Of a stretch of 64,000 nucleotides of DNA, positions 35,587 to 45,440 are shown in pieces. Numbering within the stretch: the stretch's first letter is position 1; every line of letters begins with the position of its first letter. Source of the DNA: Cichorium intybus. Taxonomy: Eukaryota; Streptophyta; Magnoliopsida; Asterales; Asteraceae. The stretch is from assembly GCA_023525715.1 (NCBI GenBank), contig CM042012.1, positions 115,421,298-115,485,297 of the forward strand, read 5' to 3'. The notes under the pieces were generated by a model. It searched no databases. It saw nothing but the letters and a program-made list of their open reading frames with translations, and was not told the DNA's origin. The position numbers and the translations under genes are program-made.

Positions 35587-38500
35587 TTAGGAATGGATGT
35601 TATCTGGATTCAACATTCCTAGACGGCCTAGGAAGTATTGAAACTTGGTTTCGTCTAGAGCCTTAGTAAAGACATCGGCAATTTGATCTTCGGTGTTTAT
35701 GAAGTGCAATTCGATATGACCTTTTTGTATGTTGTCTTTGAGGAAATGATATCGAATGTCGATGTGCTTTGTCATGGAATGGTGCATGGGATTGTGAGAA
35801 ATGGCAATTGCGCTGGTTGAATCACAAAATATGGGAATTTGTGATACTTTGTAGCCATAGTCACGTAATTGAGTTTGCATCCACATGACTTGTGAACAGC
35901 AGCTTGCGGCAGCTACATATTCAGCTTCTGCGGTTGAAGTGGACACGCATGATTGTTTCTTTGAAGTCCAGCTTACCAGTCTGCCTCCTAGAAATTGGCA
36001 AGAACCAGATGTGCTTTTTCTGTCTAGTCTGCATCCTCCATAGTCGGAGTCGGTGAAGGCATTAAGCTGAAAATCAGAGTTAGCTGGATACCAAAGGCCA
36101 AGAGATGGAGTTCCTTTAAGATATTTGAAAATTCTTTTTACAGCTATAGCATGAGATTCCATAGGATTGGCTTGGTATCTTGCACAGACACATGTAGAGA
36201 ACATGATGTCGGGTCTGCTGGCTGTGAGGTATAGGAGTGATCCTATCATTCCTCGATATTTCTTTTGATCAACAGGCTTGCCATTTAAGTCTGCATCTAA
36301 TTTGTAACCAAGGGCCATTGGGGTTTTTGCTGTATTTGATTTGTCAAGAGAAAAACGAGTTAGAAGATTTTTAACATAATTTTCTTGATTGATGAAAATT
36401 CCATCTGATGATTGTTTGACTTGTAGTCCAAGAAAAGTAGTCATTTCTCCTATCATGCTCATCTCAAATTTGCTCTTCATCAAATCTGCAAACTTGATAC
36501 TCAAGGATTCATCAGTAGAACCGAAAATAATGTCATCGACATATATTTGAACGATTAACAGATGTTTATTAAAAATTTTACGAAAGAGAGTTTGATCAAT
36601 TGAACCTCTTTTGAATCCTGATTCTTCTAGAAATGTTGACAATGTTGAATACCAGGCTCGAGGTGCTTGTTTTAAGCCATAAACTGCCTTTTGTAACTTA
36701 AAACTGTGATTTGGGAACTGTGGATCTTCAAAGCCTGGAGGTTGTTGAATATACACATCACGATCAATCTCTCCATGTAAAAATGCACATTTTACATCCA
36801 TTTGGTAAACTTTGAAGTTCTTGTGTGCTGCATATGCTAGAAAGATACGAATGGCTTCGAGTCTAGCAACTGGAGCATAAGTTTCATCGTAATCGATTCC
36901 TTCTTGTTGAGAATAGCCCTTGATGACAAGTCTTGCTTTGTTTCGACAGACTATGCCTTGATCATCAGTTTTGTTTCTGAAAACCCATCTTGAACCTACT
37001 ACAGTAACATCGGGAGGAGTAGGAACAAGATCCCATACTTGATTTCTTTCGAATTCAGCTAGTTCTTCTTGCATGGCTTTGACCCAGTCTGGATCTTTGA
37101 GAGCTGAATGGATGGTTTTGGGTTCAGTCATGGATAAGAATGCTCCGTATAAACATTCATTTGAGGTAGCGGCTCTTGTTTGAATACCAGAATTGGGATC
37201 TCCTATGATTTGGTTTGCAGGATGATTCCTGGTCCATTTGTTTAGGCGAGTTTTTTCAGGTATTTCGATTGTTGTTTCTATGTCCCATTGTTCTTCTTGG
37301 TCGGGTGATTCTGTTGGGAATAGATTTTGATTGTTGTCAGATATGTCTTTTTGGATTATAGGGTGAGTATTGGGTAAAGAAGGTTCCCCCATAGATGATG
37401 CACTGGGATTATTTTGAACAGGTGGATTGGGAGTATTCAAAGAGGGATTTGGTGTTGGTAATTCCCCCTCGACTTGATCTGCATTTTCTTGGTTTGATTG
37501 TGAAGTTTCTGCATCGGAGTTTCCTGTAGGAAAAGTAGAAGATGTTAGAAATTCAGAATTATAAGCGGTTTTGGGTTGTTCAAAAAGTAAATCAAGATCA
37601 ATTTCTATGTCCGTAGAAGGCATTTGTTGAATTGGATTTTGAAAAATATTATCGATCATTTTAGAACCAAAATGTTTACGATCCAATTTCCTGACATAAA
37701 ATTCATCGAAATGAATATCGGTACTTTCTTCAATTACTCTAGTACGTTTATTCAGTACTCGATAAGCAGCTGAGGTAAAGGAGTAACCAAGGAAAATTCC
37801 TTCGTCTGATCTTGATTCAAATTTTGAAAGGTGATCTTTGTTATTCTTTATGAAGCATCGACAACCAAAAATATGAAAGAATTTGATGTTTGGTTTTCGG
37901 TTGTTAATGACTTCATATGGTGTTTTATGAAGTTGTTTATGGATTAAAGAACGATTTTGAGTGTAGCAAGCTGTGGCTATTGCTTCTGCCCAGAAGTATT
38001 GTGGTAGATCAGCAAAGATAAGCATTGATCTTGCAGCTTCGCACAGAGTTCGGTTCTTTCTTTCAACAACGCCGTTTTGTTGAGGAGTATAAGGGGCTGA
38101 GAAGTTGTGTTCGATGCCTTTGTTTTTGAGAAATGAGTCTAGAGTTATGTTTTTGAACTCAGATCCATTGTCACTTCGGATTCTACGAACGGGTCGTTTG
38201 AGCTTTAATTCAATCTGTTTGATGAAGTTGATCATTTCTTCAGGTGCTTCTGACTTTAGCCTTAAAAAGAAAACCCAAGTAAAGCGTGAGTAATCATCAA
38301 TAATAACAAGGATGTATTTCTTCCCTTTTATGCTTTGGGTTTTTGCAGGGCCGCAAAGATCAATGTGCAGTAATTCTAGTGGTTCGGATACACTAGATTC
38401 AGAAATGCTTTTATGAGAGAATTTAGACAGTTTTCCTCCTTCACAAGCTGCACAAAGAGTTTCATTATCAAGTTTCAGAAGTGGCAGTCTGCGAACAAGA

Positions 38501-38997
38501 TCATTTGCGATCAACTTGTTGATGTAGCCGAAGTTGAGATGGGAAAGACGACGATGCCACAACCAACTAATATCAGCAGAAGCTTTGGACAAGAGACAGA
38601 TGTCTGGTTTTCCATAGATAAGGTCCATATCTAGTGGATACATGTTGCCTAGACGATCAGAATTAACTAGAATGGCTTTGGTCTTGGCATCTGTGATTAT
38701 GCTTCGTTGTTTGGTGAAAAGAACTTCATGATTGTTGTCACAAAGTTGTGATACGCTGATTAGGTTGTGTTTCAGGCCGTCAACATAGGCTACTTTCTTG
38801 ATGGTGAAGTGACCATTTGTTATGTTTCCATAGCCTTTGATTCTTGCAGTCATGTTGTTTCCAAAAGTAACATCTTGTTTGGATTCCGTGGGTTTGAAGT
38901 CTCGTAGAAAGCTCTGGTTTCCTGTCATATGCTTGGAGCAGCCACTATCGATATACCATGTGCCATCCTTGGGCTCTCCAGCACAAAGTGCCTGCAA
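35587..38997 (-). CDS. Copia Pol: protease, integrase, reverse transcriptase, RNase H
   Basis: This is a 1,136-codon open block. In order it shows the retropepsin motif DSGCSKHMTG (about 18-27), the GAG-pre-integrase LWHRRLSHLNF, the integrase core with HIDLCGP, IRSDNGSEF and VVERKNRTL, a Ser/Asn-rich linker, the RT core with WVFRNK, ARLVIKGYSQQEGIDY and MDVKCAFLHGE, the catalytic YVDDIIFGS, and RNase H with TDSDYGGC, STAEAEYVAA and KHIDIRYHFLKD. It lacks its own ATG: the frame is the direct continuation of the upstream block through a TAA at 38,998-39,000, beginning TTG CAG. Expression would therefore need read-through, reinitiation or splicing, or the stop is a recent mutation. All catalytic residues look intact. 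Confidence 0.95.
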   Translation of the reverse strand: MQALCAGEPKDGTWYIDSGCSKHMTGNQSFLRDFKPTESKQDVTFGNNMTARIKGYGNITNGHFTIKKVAYVDGLKHNLISVSQLCDNNHEVLFTKQRSIITDAKTKAILVNSDRLGNMYPLDMDLIYGKPDICLLSKASADISWLWHRRLSHLNFGYINKLIANDLVRRLPLLKLDNETLCAACEGGKLSKFSHKSISESSVSEPLELLHIDLCGPAKTQSIKGKKYILVIIDDYSRFTWVFFLRLKSEAPEEMINFIKQIELKLKRPVRRIRSDNGSEFKNITLDSFLKNKGIEHNFSAPYTPQQNGVVERKNRTLCEAARSMLIFADLPQYFWAEAIATACYTQNRSLIHKQLHKTPYEVINNRKPNIKFFHIFGCRCFIKNNKDHLSKFESRSDEGIFLGYSFTSAAYRVLNKRTRVIEESTDIHFDEFYVRKLDRKHFGSKMIDNIFQNPIQQMPSTDIEIDLDLLFEQPKTAYNSEFLTSSTFPTGNSDAETSQSNQENADQVEGELPTPNPSLNTPNPPVQNNPSASSMGEPSLPNTHPIIQKDISDNNQNLFPTESPDQEEQWDIETTIEIPEKTRLNKWTRNHPANQIIGDPNSGIQTRAATSNECLYGAFLSMTEPKTIHSALKDPDWVKAMQEELAEFERNQVWDLVPTPPDVTVVGSRWVFRNKTDDQGIVCRNKARLVIKGYSQQEGIDYDETYAPVARLEAIRIFLAYAAHKNFKVYQMDVKCAFLHGEIDRDVYIQQPPGFEDPQFPNHSFKLQKAVYGLKQAPRAWYSTLSTFLEESGFKRGSIDQTLFRKIFNKHLLIVQIYVDDIIFGSTDESLSIKFADLMKSKFEMSMIGEMTTFLGLQVKQSSDGIFINQENYVKNLLTRFSLDKSNTAKTPMALGYKLDADLNGKPVDQKKYRGMIGSLLYLTASRPDIMFSTCVCARYQANPMESHAIAVKRIFKYLKGTPSLGLWYPANSDFQLNAFTDSDYGGCRLDRKSTSGSCQFLGGRLVSWTSKKQSCVSTSTAEAEYVAAASCCSQVMWMQTQLRDYGYKVSQIPIFCDSTSAIAISHNPMHHSMTKHIDIRYHFLKDNIQKGHIELHFINTEDQIADVFTKALDETKFQYFLGRLGMLNPDNIHS

Positions 38998-40299
38998 TTA
39001 GACAGAAAGTTTAGGTACCCAAACCATGGTGGGTCCTGATTTGTTAATGGTTTTTGATAATCTGAAATCATTATGGTTTCTGTTAATTGGACGAAGTGGT
39101 TGAGGCTTGATTTGACTTATCAGATTTTCCCAATTTAAGATTTGTCTTTGAAAACCTGTCATTTGAAACGATTTCTGATTTTGTGAAAAGTATCCTTTAT
39201 GTGAAGTTCTGTTTGATGACCTTTCTTTGTATCTGGGATCTGAATGGTTTTGGAAAACACTTTGATGATGGAATGGAATTTGGTGAAATGATGGTTTCTG
39301 AAAGTTCCTTGAGAGATTGAAGTTTATCTTTTGAAAGTGACTTTGAATTGGTTTTTGAAAAGGTTTTTGTTTTGGATTAAAGGTTTGTTTTTGTGGCACA
39401 GCGACTGGTTTCAAAGGTTTTTCTTTGAAAACAATGGGCTTGCTTTGTTCTTTTGGTTTAAGGACAGCTTGAATGGGTTGTTTATTTGTCTGTTGTTTCT
39501 TTGAATACTTTTGTCCCAGACTGTCTTTTCCAATAAAGGTTGAGTTTAAAGAGGGAAAGACAGTTGGAGCAGAAGTACTTCCATTTTGAGGATCAGAATT
39601 TTCTCCATTTAAGAAATTTTCAAGTTTGATTGTGCCATCATTTCTTGTTAGTTTAGTAGATCTCAATTGATGAGTTACTGAACTAGCAGAGTCTGATTCA
39701 GATTTTACAACTCTTTTGAATGATTTGTTGAAAAAGGTATCATCTGGGCTGCAGTTGATAACTGTTTCATCATCTGAATCGTCCTCATTGGCAGATGAGA
39801 AAAAATCTGGTTGAGGAGATTTAGAGTTTTCACTAATTTTCCCATTTTCATTTTCAGTCATTTCATTTTCAAAAGATTCTCTTCCAATTCCTGGTTTATA
39901 GTTTGTATCAATTTTGCCAGTTCCTAAGTTGTTTGATTTAGTGAACACATCATCACTCAATTTTCTGGCAATATTGATAGATTCCAGTTTTCCTTGAAAT
40001 CTTTGATTTTCGGATTCAAGAAATTTGATTTGCTTTGAAGAATCATCTAGTTTTAGAATTAAACTAGTGTTTTTGTCAGTTAAATCCTGAACTTTTTGTT
40101 TTAACTGAAGGACTTCCTTTTCTAATGTATCTTTTATTTCAGATGAAATAACAGATTGATTTTTTATTTCTAAGTCCCTTTTTTGTTTTAGAGCTTCATT
40201 TAATTGTTCTAGGATGTGATTATTTTCTTCAGATTTTCGTTCAATGTCTCTTTCAAGTTTGTCTCTAGTCCTTGTGGATTCTCCAAATCTGAGTTGCAA
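38998..40299 (-). CDS. Copia Gag-Pol middle block: coiled coil and basic linker
   Basis: This 433-codon block lies in the same frame as gag and pol. Its first 110 residues form heptads typical of a coiled coil (ERDIERKSEENNHILEQL, LEKEVLQLKQKVQDL). A Ser/Asp-rich centre and a Lys/Gln/Phe-rich basic segment (FQKPIQSHFQKINFN) follow, ending WVPKLSV before TAA. It links the zinc knuckle to the protease in a single polyprotein. It is bounded on both sides by in-frame TAA codons (40,309-40,311 and 38,998-39,000). Function beyond capsid assembly and RNA binding is not evident. Confidence 0.8.
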   Translation of the reverse strand: MQLRFGESTRTRDKLERDIERKSEENNHILEQLNEALKQKRDLEIKNQSVISSEIKDTLEKEVLQLKQKVQDLTDKNTSLILKLDDSSKQIKFLESENQRFQGKLESINIARKLSDDVFTKSNNLGTGKIDTNYKPGIGRESFENEMTENENGKISENSKSPQPDFFSSANEDDSDDETVINCSPDDTFFNKSFKRVVKSESDSASSVTHQLRSTKLTRNDGTIKLENFLNGENSDPQNGSTSAPTVFPSLNSTFIGKDSLGQKYSKKQQTNKQPIQAVLKPKEQSKPIVFKEKPLKPVAVPQKQTFNPKQKPFQKPIQSHFQKINFNLSRNFQKPSFHQIPFHHQSVFQNHSDPRYKERSSNRTSHKGYFSQNQKSFQMTGFQRQILNWENLISQIKPQPLRPINRNHNDFRLSKTINKSGPTMVWVPKLSV

Positions 40300-40308
40300 G
40301 GTTTGTAA

Positions 40309-41811
40309 TTAAGATTTGTAGATATCAGATTTGACTATTGTGTCATGATACAGTCTGAGATCAGCTTTTAGACTGTTCTCAATCTTAGTCATGCGGGACT
40401 CAAATGGTGTTCTTGAAAGACCGAGATCTGAGATCATAGACCATACCTGATCGATGACATATAGAGCTCTTGTGGTTGGTTCATTGTCAGCCATGAAGCA
40501 GAAGTTTGACTGAGCTGGTTCAGTATCTGTTTCATCATCAGAAGTTGGCCAGTATTCCACGCTAGGTTCGTGGAATGCCATCAAAGCTTTTTGCTTTGCT
40601 TTCTGTTCTTGTTTCTTCAGCTCTTCGGCTTTTTGTGCATAGTAGGCTGAGTCTTTGACTTTGACTTTGGCTCGACAATCTCGGGCATAATGATTTAGTC
40701 CTTTGCATTTGTGACAAATGATTACTTCATCATCATCATCGTTATTGTCAGCCTTTTGGCTTTTAACGGGTGATCTTTCAGATGTTTGAGTTTGTTTCTG
40801 TTGAGATGGTTTAGAATGATTTTGCTGAAATCCAGAACTTTGGTTATTATAAGAGTTGTGATTATTTTGAAAACCGCGATTCTGAAAGTTTTGTCCAAAA
40901 GTGGATCTTTGTTGAAAATTTGGTCTGAAGTTTGATTGATTATGATGTGGCAAAAATCTTTCGAGATTAGTGTTTGCTACCAAAGCGCACAATTGTTGGT
41001 AATCAGCTTCATTATTTGGATCAGACAAGTCACAAGAATTACTTGAAAAAGCTTGGTTTTGATTTAAATCTATTTGACTTTGATCATGAAAATGTGTTTG
41101 GTTTTGAGAGGATGTTGACAACAAAGCAAGTGGTCCTCCAAAAGAAGTAGACGTTGGTGGGTCAATCGATGATTCATACGATTGTAATTCTCCGTACAGA
41201 TTGTACAAAGATTCAGTATGAATTGCCGGATTTCCCTGAATGATGAGTTTGACCATTTTCCAGCTTTCATAAAGGTTGTTTAAAAATTTGAGGTTTATTT
41301 CATGCTGTGACTTTTTAATGCCCAAATTATTCATTTTGATGGTAATGAGATTGAACCTGTCATGAGCATCATGGATGGTCTCATGTGAAAACATTTTGAA
41401 GTTGTCAAATTCGTTTAAAACAGATGTTTTCTTGTTTCCAATGATTCTCTCATTTCCTTCAAAACGATTTTTCAAAGTTTGCCAAATTTGGTTTGCAGTT
41501 AAAAGGATTATATCATTCATCTGGCTTAGAATACTGTGGGGTATTCCAGACACAAGCTCCTTTTTGGCTTGAAGTTCAAGTTTCTTCCTTTCATTTAGTA
41601 TATCCAAGTTACTCATAAGAGAGGTCATGTTATCTCGTAGAGATCCGTCTACACATTTCCACACGTCTTCACTTATAGAGTTGAGATGAAGATTCATACG
41701 ACCTACCCATGATTTATATTCTTCGGGAATAAGAATGGGTGCTCGAGTACCTGAACCTATACTGTTAGCAATAGATACAGAATTTATGTTTGAGTAGTTT
41801 GCGGAAGACAT
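40309..41811 (-). CDS. Copia Gag (capsid and nucleocapsid)
   Basis: This is 500 codons from the first ATG after the 5' LTR. The UBN2-type capsid runs through YKSWVGRMNLHLNSI, IWQTLKNRFEG and HDRFNLITIKMNNLG (about 30-180). A Gln/Asn-rich linker follows, and then a CCHC knuckle C-H-K-C-K-G-L-N-H-Y-A-R-D-C near residue 360. The C-terminal tail reads DTIVKSDIYKS and stops at TAA 40,309-40,311, after which the same frame continues LQTLQLRFGES. In most relatives gag and pol form one open frame, so this stop and the one at 38,998 are notable. Confidence 0.93.
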   Translation of the reverse strand: MSSANYSNINSVSIANSIGSGTRAPILIPEEYKSWVGRMNLHLNSISEDVWKCVDGSLRDNMTSLMSNLDILNERKKLELQAKKELVSGIPHSILSQMNDIILLTANQIWQTLKNRFEGNERIIGNKKTSVLNEFDNFKMFSHETIHDAHDRFNLITIKMNNLGIKKSQHEINLKFLNNLYESWKMVKLIIQGNPAIHTESLYNLYGELQSYESSIDPPTSTSFGGPLALLSTSSQNQTHFHDQSQIDLNQNQAFSSNSCDLSDPNNEADYQQLCALVANTNLERFLPHHNQSNFRPNFQQRSTFGQNFQNRGFQNNHNSYNNQSSGFQQNHSKPSQQKQTQTSERSPVKSQKADNNDDDDEVIICHKCKGLNHYARDCRAKVKVKDSAYYAQKAEELKKQEQKAKQKALMAFHEPSVEYWPTSDDETDTEPAQSNFCFMADNEPTTRALYVIDQVWSMISDLGLSRTPFESRMTKIENSLKADLRLYHDTIVKSDIYKS

Positions 41812-42094
41812 TTTTTTTGTTTAACAAAAATGTGATGTTAAAATGAAATTTTTAAAGAAAACTTATTGGTGGTTTATAAAAACGCTACACAAAAGTTTTC
41901 GACAAAAAATTTCAAAATAAATCACACAAGTAATTTTTAAATGTTTTTTTTTTTTTTTAATATTTTAATTTTAATTTTTTTTTTTCGATGAACAAGTGAT
42001 ATTAAGATGAAATTTTTAAAGGAAACTTATTGGTGGTTTATAAAAACGCTACACAACAGTTCACGACAAAAATTTCAGATTAAATCACACGAGC

Positions 42095-42106
42095 TCTGAT
42101 ACCAAT
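42095..42106 (-). other. Primer-binding site of the Copia
   Basis: The minus strand reads TTGGTATCAGAGC next to the 5' LTR, the iMet-tRNA type. Confidence 0.92.
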
Positions 42107-43447
42107 TGTTGAAAAATACGATAACCGATCACCACGAATAAGGGTTTTTAAGCCGATTACTGTGTGACAGATATGTATTTTATCTATAATATGCGGAATA
42201 AGTAAGAGTTGCGGAATAAAATAAAACGGTAAATCTAAACTAGACAATATTTAAATAGACAGAAAGCGGTAAATAAAGTAAAAGTTAGAAGTTAAAGGTT
42301 AGATGTAATAAACGTCATTATCAACGATAACGTGTTTTTACAATAAATAAAAAGGTTAGAAGTTAGAAGTTAGAAGTTAGAAGTTAGAAATTAGATGTTA
42401 GATGTAATAAACGCCATTATCAACGATAACGTGTTTTTACAATAAATAAAAAAGGTTAGAAGTTAAAAGTTAGATGTCTCGGTTAAATACAGTCCACATA
42501 TGTTTTCGTTGTCACGGTTCAATTCGGATGTATTGGAGATTTGGTACAGTTGATTTATAACAGTTTAAATAAATCAATAACGACACGGATAATTTTAAAA
42601 GAACTTATCGGTAGCTGCGGAAGATAGCGTTTTTCTTGATATGTCGATTTCTTGTTCTTCACGGTAAGATGAGGTTTTGGTGATTTTTGGTGTCGGGTAG
42701 ATGTTGTTTAGAGGTTTGGAGTTTGGTGTCGGGTAGAGGTTGTTTGGAGGTTTGAGGTTTGGTGTCGGGTGGAGGTTTTGTTTCTTGCGGTTTTGCGGTT
42801 TGATCCTCGTAGCCAAATGCAGAAATATCAGAATTTTGAGCTGTTTGGTCGTGGGTATGCTTGAGGATAATAAGTGTATGTTGTATTGTGTGTTGTTTCA
42901 AATCAGCTAGAGGAAGACTCTATTTATAGTCTGTTCCAGTGAAGATCGGGTCGCGATCTTTATGGGATCGGGTCGCGATCTCGAGTGGTTCCCGCTTTTG
43001 TGCTGGCCACTACCCGATTCGGTGGAGTTGGTCGCTGGGTAGGGTCGCGATCGAGAAGAGGATCGGGTCGCGATCTGGTCGGGTCGCGATGGGCAGATGG
43101 ATCGGGTCGCGATCTCGAGTGGTTCCCGTCGGTTCGCGATCTTTGGTCAGCATAGTGTCACGTGTTTGTCACTTGGATCGGGTCGCGATCTGGCTTGAGA
43201 TCGGGTCGCGATCCATGCTGTTTCAGCCTTTTTCTTCTTTTGTTTTGTTTTTCTTCATTTTGCGACACATGAGCTGTTGGGTTGCGATTTCTGTCGCTGG
43301 GTGACATTTTTGCTCTTTGGTACATAGAGTCATTTTCTCCGGTTTGGTTGATCTCGAATTTACTCAATCTGAAATAAATTGTTAATAAAAACATTTCGAC
43401 TTATTTCAGTGATGGTCACATAAAAACATAAAAAACATTATTCAACA
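42107..43447 (-). repeat. 5' LTR of the 10.7-kb Copia
   Basis: It is 1,341 bp. A minus-strand TATA box CTATAAATAG lies at 42,920-42,929 and should set transcription start. The GGGTCGCGATC array (42,945-43,215) lies just upstream of it, in the U3 promoter region. Confidence 0.93.
42920..42929 (-). promoter_or_regulatory. TATA box of the Copia LTR
   Basis: CTATAAATAG on the minus strand; the same box occurs in the 3' LTR at 33,514-33,523. The repeat array sits upstream of it in the transcribed orientation. Confidence 0.7.
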
Positions 43448-43452
43448 GACTC

Positions 43453-43854
43453 CATTCCAAAGAATTTCCAAAAACACGAACCCTAGGGCTGGGGTCCTTT
43501 ATATAGGCGTGTACATCCGAATTAGGGTTTTTCACAATAGAAGCGCACCGCGTCGCGGGTTCTTTCGAACCGCGCCGCGCGTACAAATCCTACGCGATTC
43601 TAGATTCTTCCTAAAGCCATGCCGCGGATTCCTCCGGGCCGCGACTTGGCGGAACGGGTCTTACAAAATGCCATTCAGGTGATAAAATAATGACTAAAAT
43701 GCCCTTGAGACATCAAACACCTAACTTGAACTTATTTTCCTCATTCTTACACTTTATGGCACTTGTGAGAACAACTAGAGACCCAACCAAATAGAACAAG
43801 TTTGATTTCCAAAAAGTCGAATAACCCCCACCCCCAATGATCAACCAGAAATGT
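43453..43854. other. GC-rich LTR-like remnant, no gene
   Basis: CpG-rich sequence (for example ccgcgccgcgcg near 43,570) whose minus strand starts TGTAAGACCCGTTCCGCC and carries a TATATAAAGG. It is probably the other side of the LTR remnant at 32,489-32,716. Confidence 0.4.
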
Positions 43855-44179
43855 CACATTTAATGTACTAGTAACTTTATTTCCATCATCATCCACGTGT
43901 GTCCCATATTGTATGCAAATATAGTTAGAACCATATGTGTAGTTAGGCATGGATGGTATTGGTTTATACTATGTGTAAAAGCATGTTTTCTATGTTTAAC
44001 ATAGGTATCGTGGCGAACGGATGGACAAACTCTTTTGGGATATGTTGTTAGGTAATGAACAGTTGGGGTGGCTCTCAGGGGAGGTAAGTATGGATAATTT
44101 TTTATAAAATTTCAAAATTTTGTTTTATATAATTAATTTTTAAATGACAACATGTTAACATAGGTAGGTGTGCCACAAC

Positions 44180-44345
44180 AATCTGGAATTCGAGGAGATT
44201 GTGGAGTGTAGATGTGTTTATTTTTGTAGCGCTTGGTCTTAGACGTTGGTTTAGGTGTGGCGGCTGCGACAGATCCTTTTGCCTTGAGTTTCAGATATAG
44301 GATGACATTTATATTTTGGGGATCATATCGACATCAATTTTGTTG
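44180..44345 (+). pseudogene. Decayed ULP1-like cysteine protease C-terminus (copy B)
   Basis: The translation reads G-D-C-G-V, a stop, M-C-L-F-L, a stop, RL. Further on FALSFRYRMTFIFWGSY parallels 5,215-5,400. Stops fall at the positions of a former catalytic block. Confidence 0.45.
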
Positions 44346-44349
44346 ATAT

Positions 44350-45437
44350 TATGTGTTGTCTAAAACCTTTATGTACCACCTTTAGTATATTATATTTTAT
44401 CAGTAGCTTGTTGAAAAACAAATTTTGTTTTATCAAATATATTGATGTTACATCGCTGCAAATTAATGACAAAATGGTAAAATGAAAATATAAACCTTAG
44501 AAAAGTAAATGCAATTTCGTAAATAAGATACAATACAATGGTAAAGTATATTCCATTATTATTAAAAATATCATTAAGGGAAGTCTTGTCAATGGAAGAA
44601 GCCATAAAATATATGTAAAAAATTGTGTTGTCATGTTGAATTATTAAGATACTCGAAAAACATAAATATTGCAATCAAATTCGCAGTCAAAGTAATGGAA
44701 TCTGCAATTGATAATTGTTATATAAAGTTTCTCATCCTCTTACTCTCCACTTCATTAAAAAATGAATTCATCTAAAAATAATTATTGACATTGCGAAGAG
44801 GAAGATTGATATATATGTGCCGACATTAACCCATTTCTTTGGTGAATCTAGGTGAGCGTGAATTTTCTATTTGCGACCCCCTAACGAATAAATGTTTGAA
44901 CATATATTCTAATTAAGCAATGCAAAATGTTGAAGCAGACAATCGTAGAGACCCAGAAAAGACAAGGAAACTAGTTGAACGTGTAGAAGTGTCTTCAGAT
45001 ATTCTAATAACAAGCATTTTCATATTGTAATGTCATAACTTTCTTTGCTCATCATGTTCTTGATTGATAAATGAGACTACAAGTATAACCAATTATCCGT
45101 CGGTAAGCGCTTGTAAATTGAAACACTGTACTACGAATAAGTTCTTGCAGTCTAACAAACAGGGGCATTAACTCTTGGTCAAACTGTTCTCCTAGCAATA
45201 GTCTCAATGATGTGGACTATCATCAAATCATGTTATATTTAAAGACAATTTACACAATAATATCATTTCAGATGCATTTGCAATGTTCTCGGACATTGTC
45301 TTTGTAGGCTCCTGCAGTCTGCGATATTGTAGTTTTGCATTTGCTAAAAAAAGTAAAAATAAAAAAGGATAAAAAAATAGCATTATATACTTAGGATACA
45401 CTTTTTTCCGGGCTTCAACACTTTTTCGCGAGTAACT
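44350..45437. other. Duplicated non-coding flank, copy B
   Basis: Homologous to 5,410-6,900. It includes the minus-strand coding-like debris at 45,090-45,230 described for copy A. No intact gene is seen. Confidence 0.45.
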
Positions 45438-45440
45438 TAT

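Larger units (their letters stand above)
32717..43447 (-). mobile_element. Young, nearly intact 10.7-kb Copia retrotransposon, TSD GACTC
   Basis: The LTRs 32,717-34,042 and 42,107-43,447 differ by about seven substitutions, one tandem-unit indel and one 8-bp duplication. The duplication GACTC lies at 32,712-32,716 and 43,448-43,452. On the minus strand the order is 5' LTR, PBS, gag, coiled-coil region, protease-integrase-RT-RNase H, a 1.5-kb non-coding 3' region, purine tract and 3' LTR. The large size and long LTRs suggest the SIRE/Maximus lineage, but no envelope-like ORF is present. All coding blocks share one frame, with two TAA stops. Confidence 0.95.
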
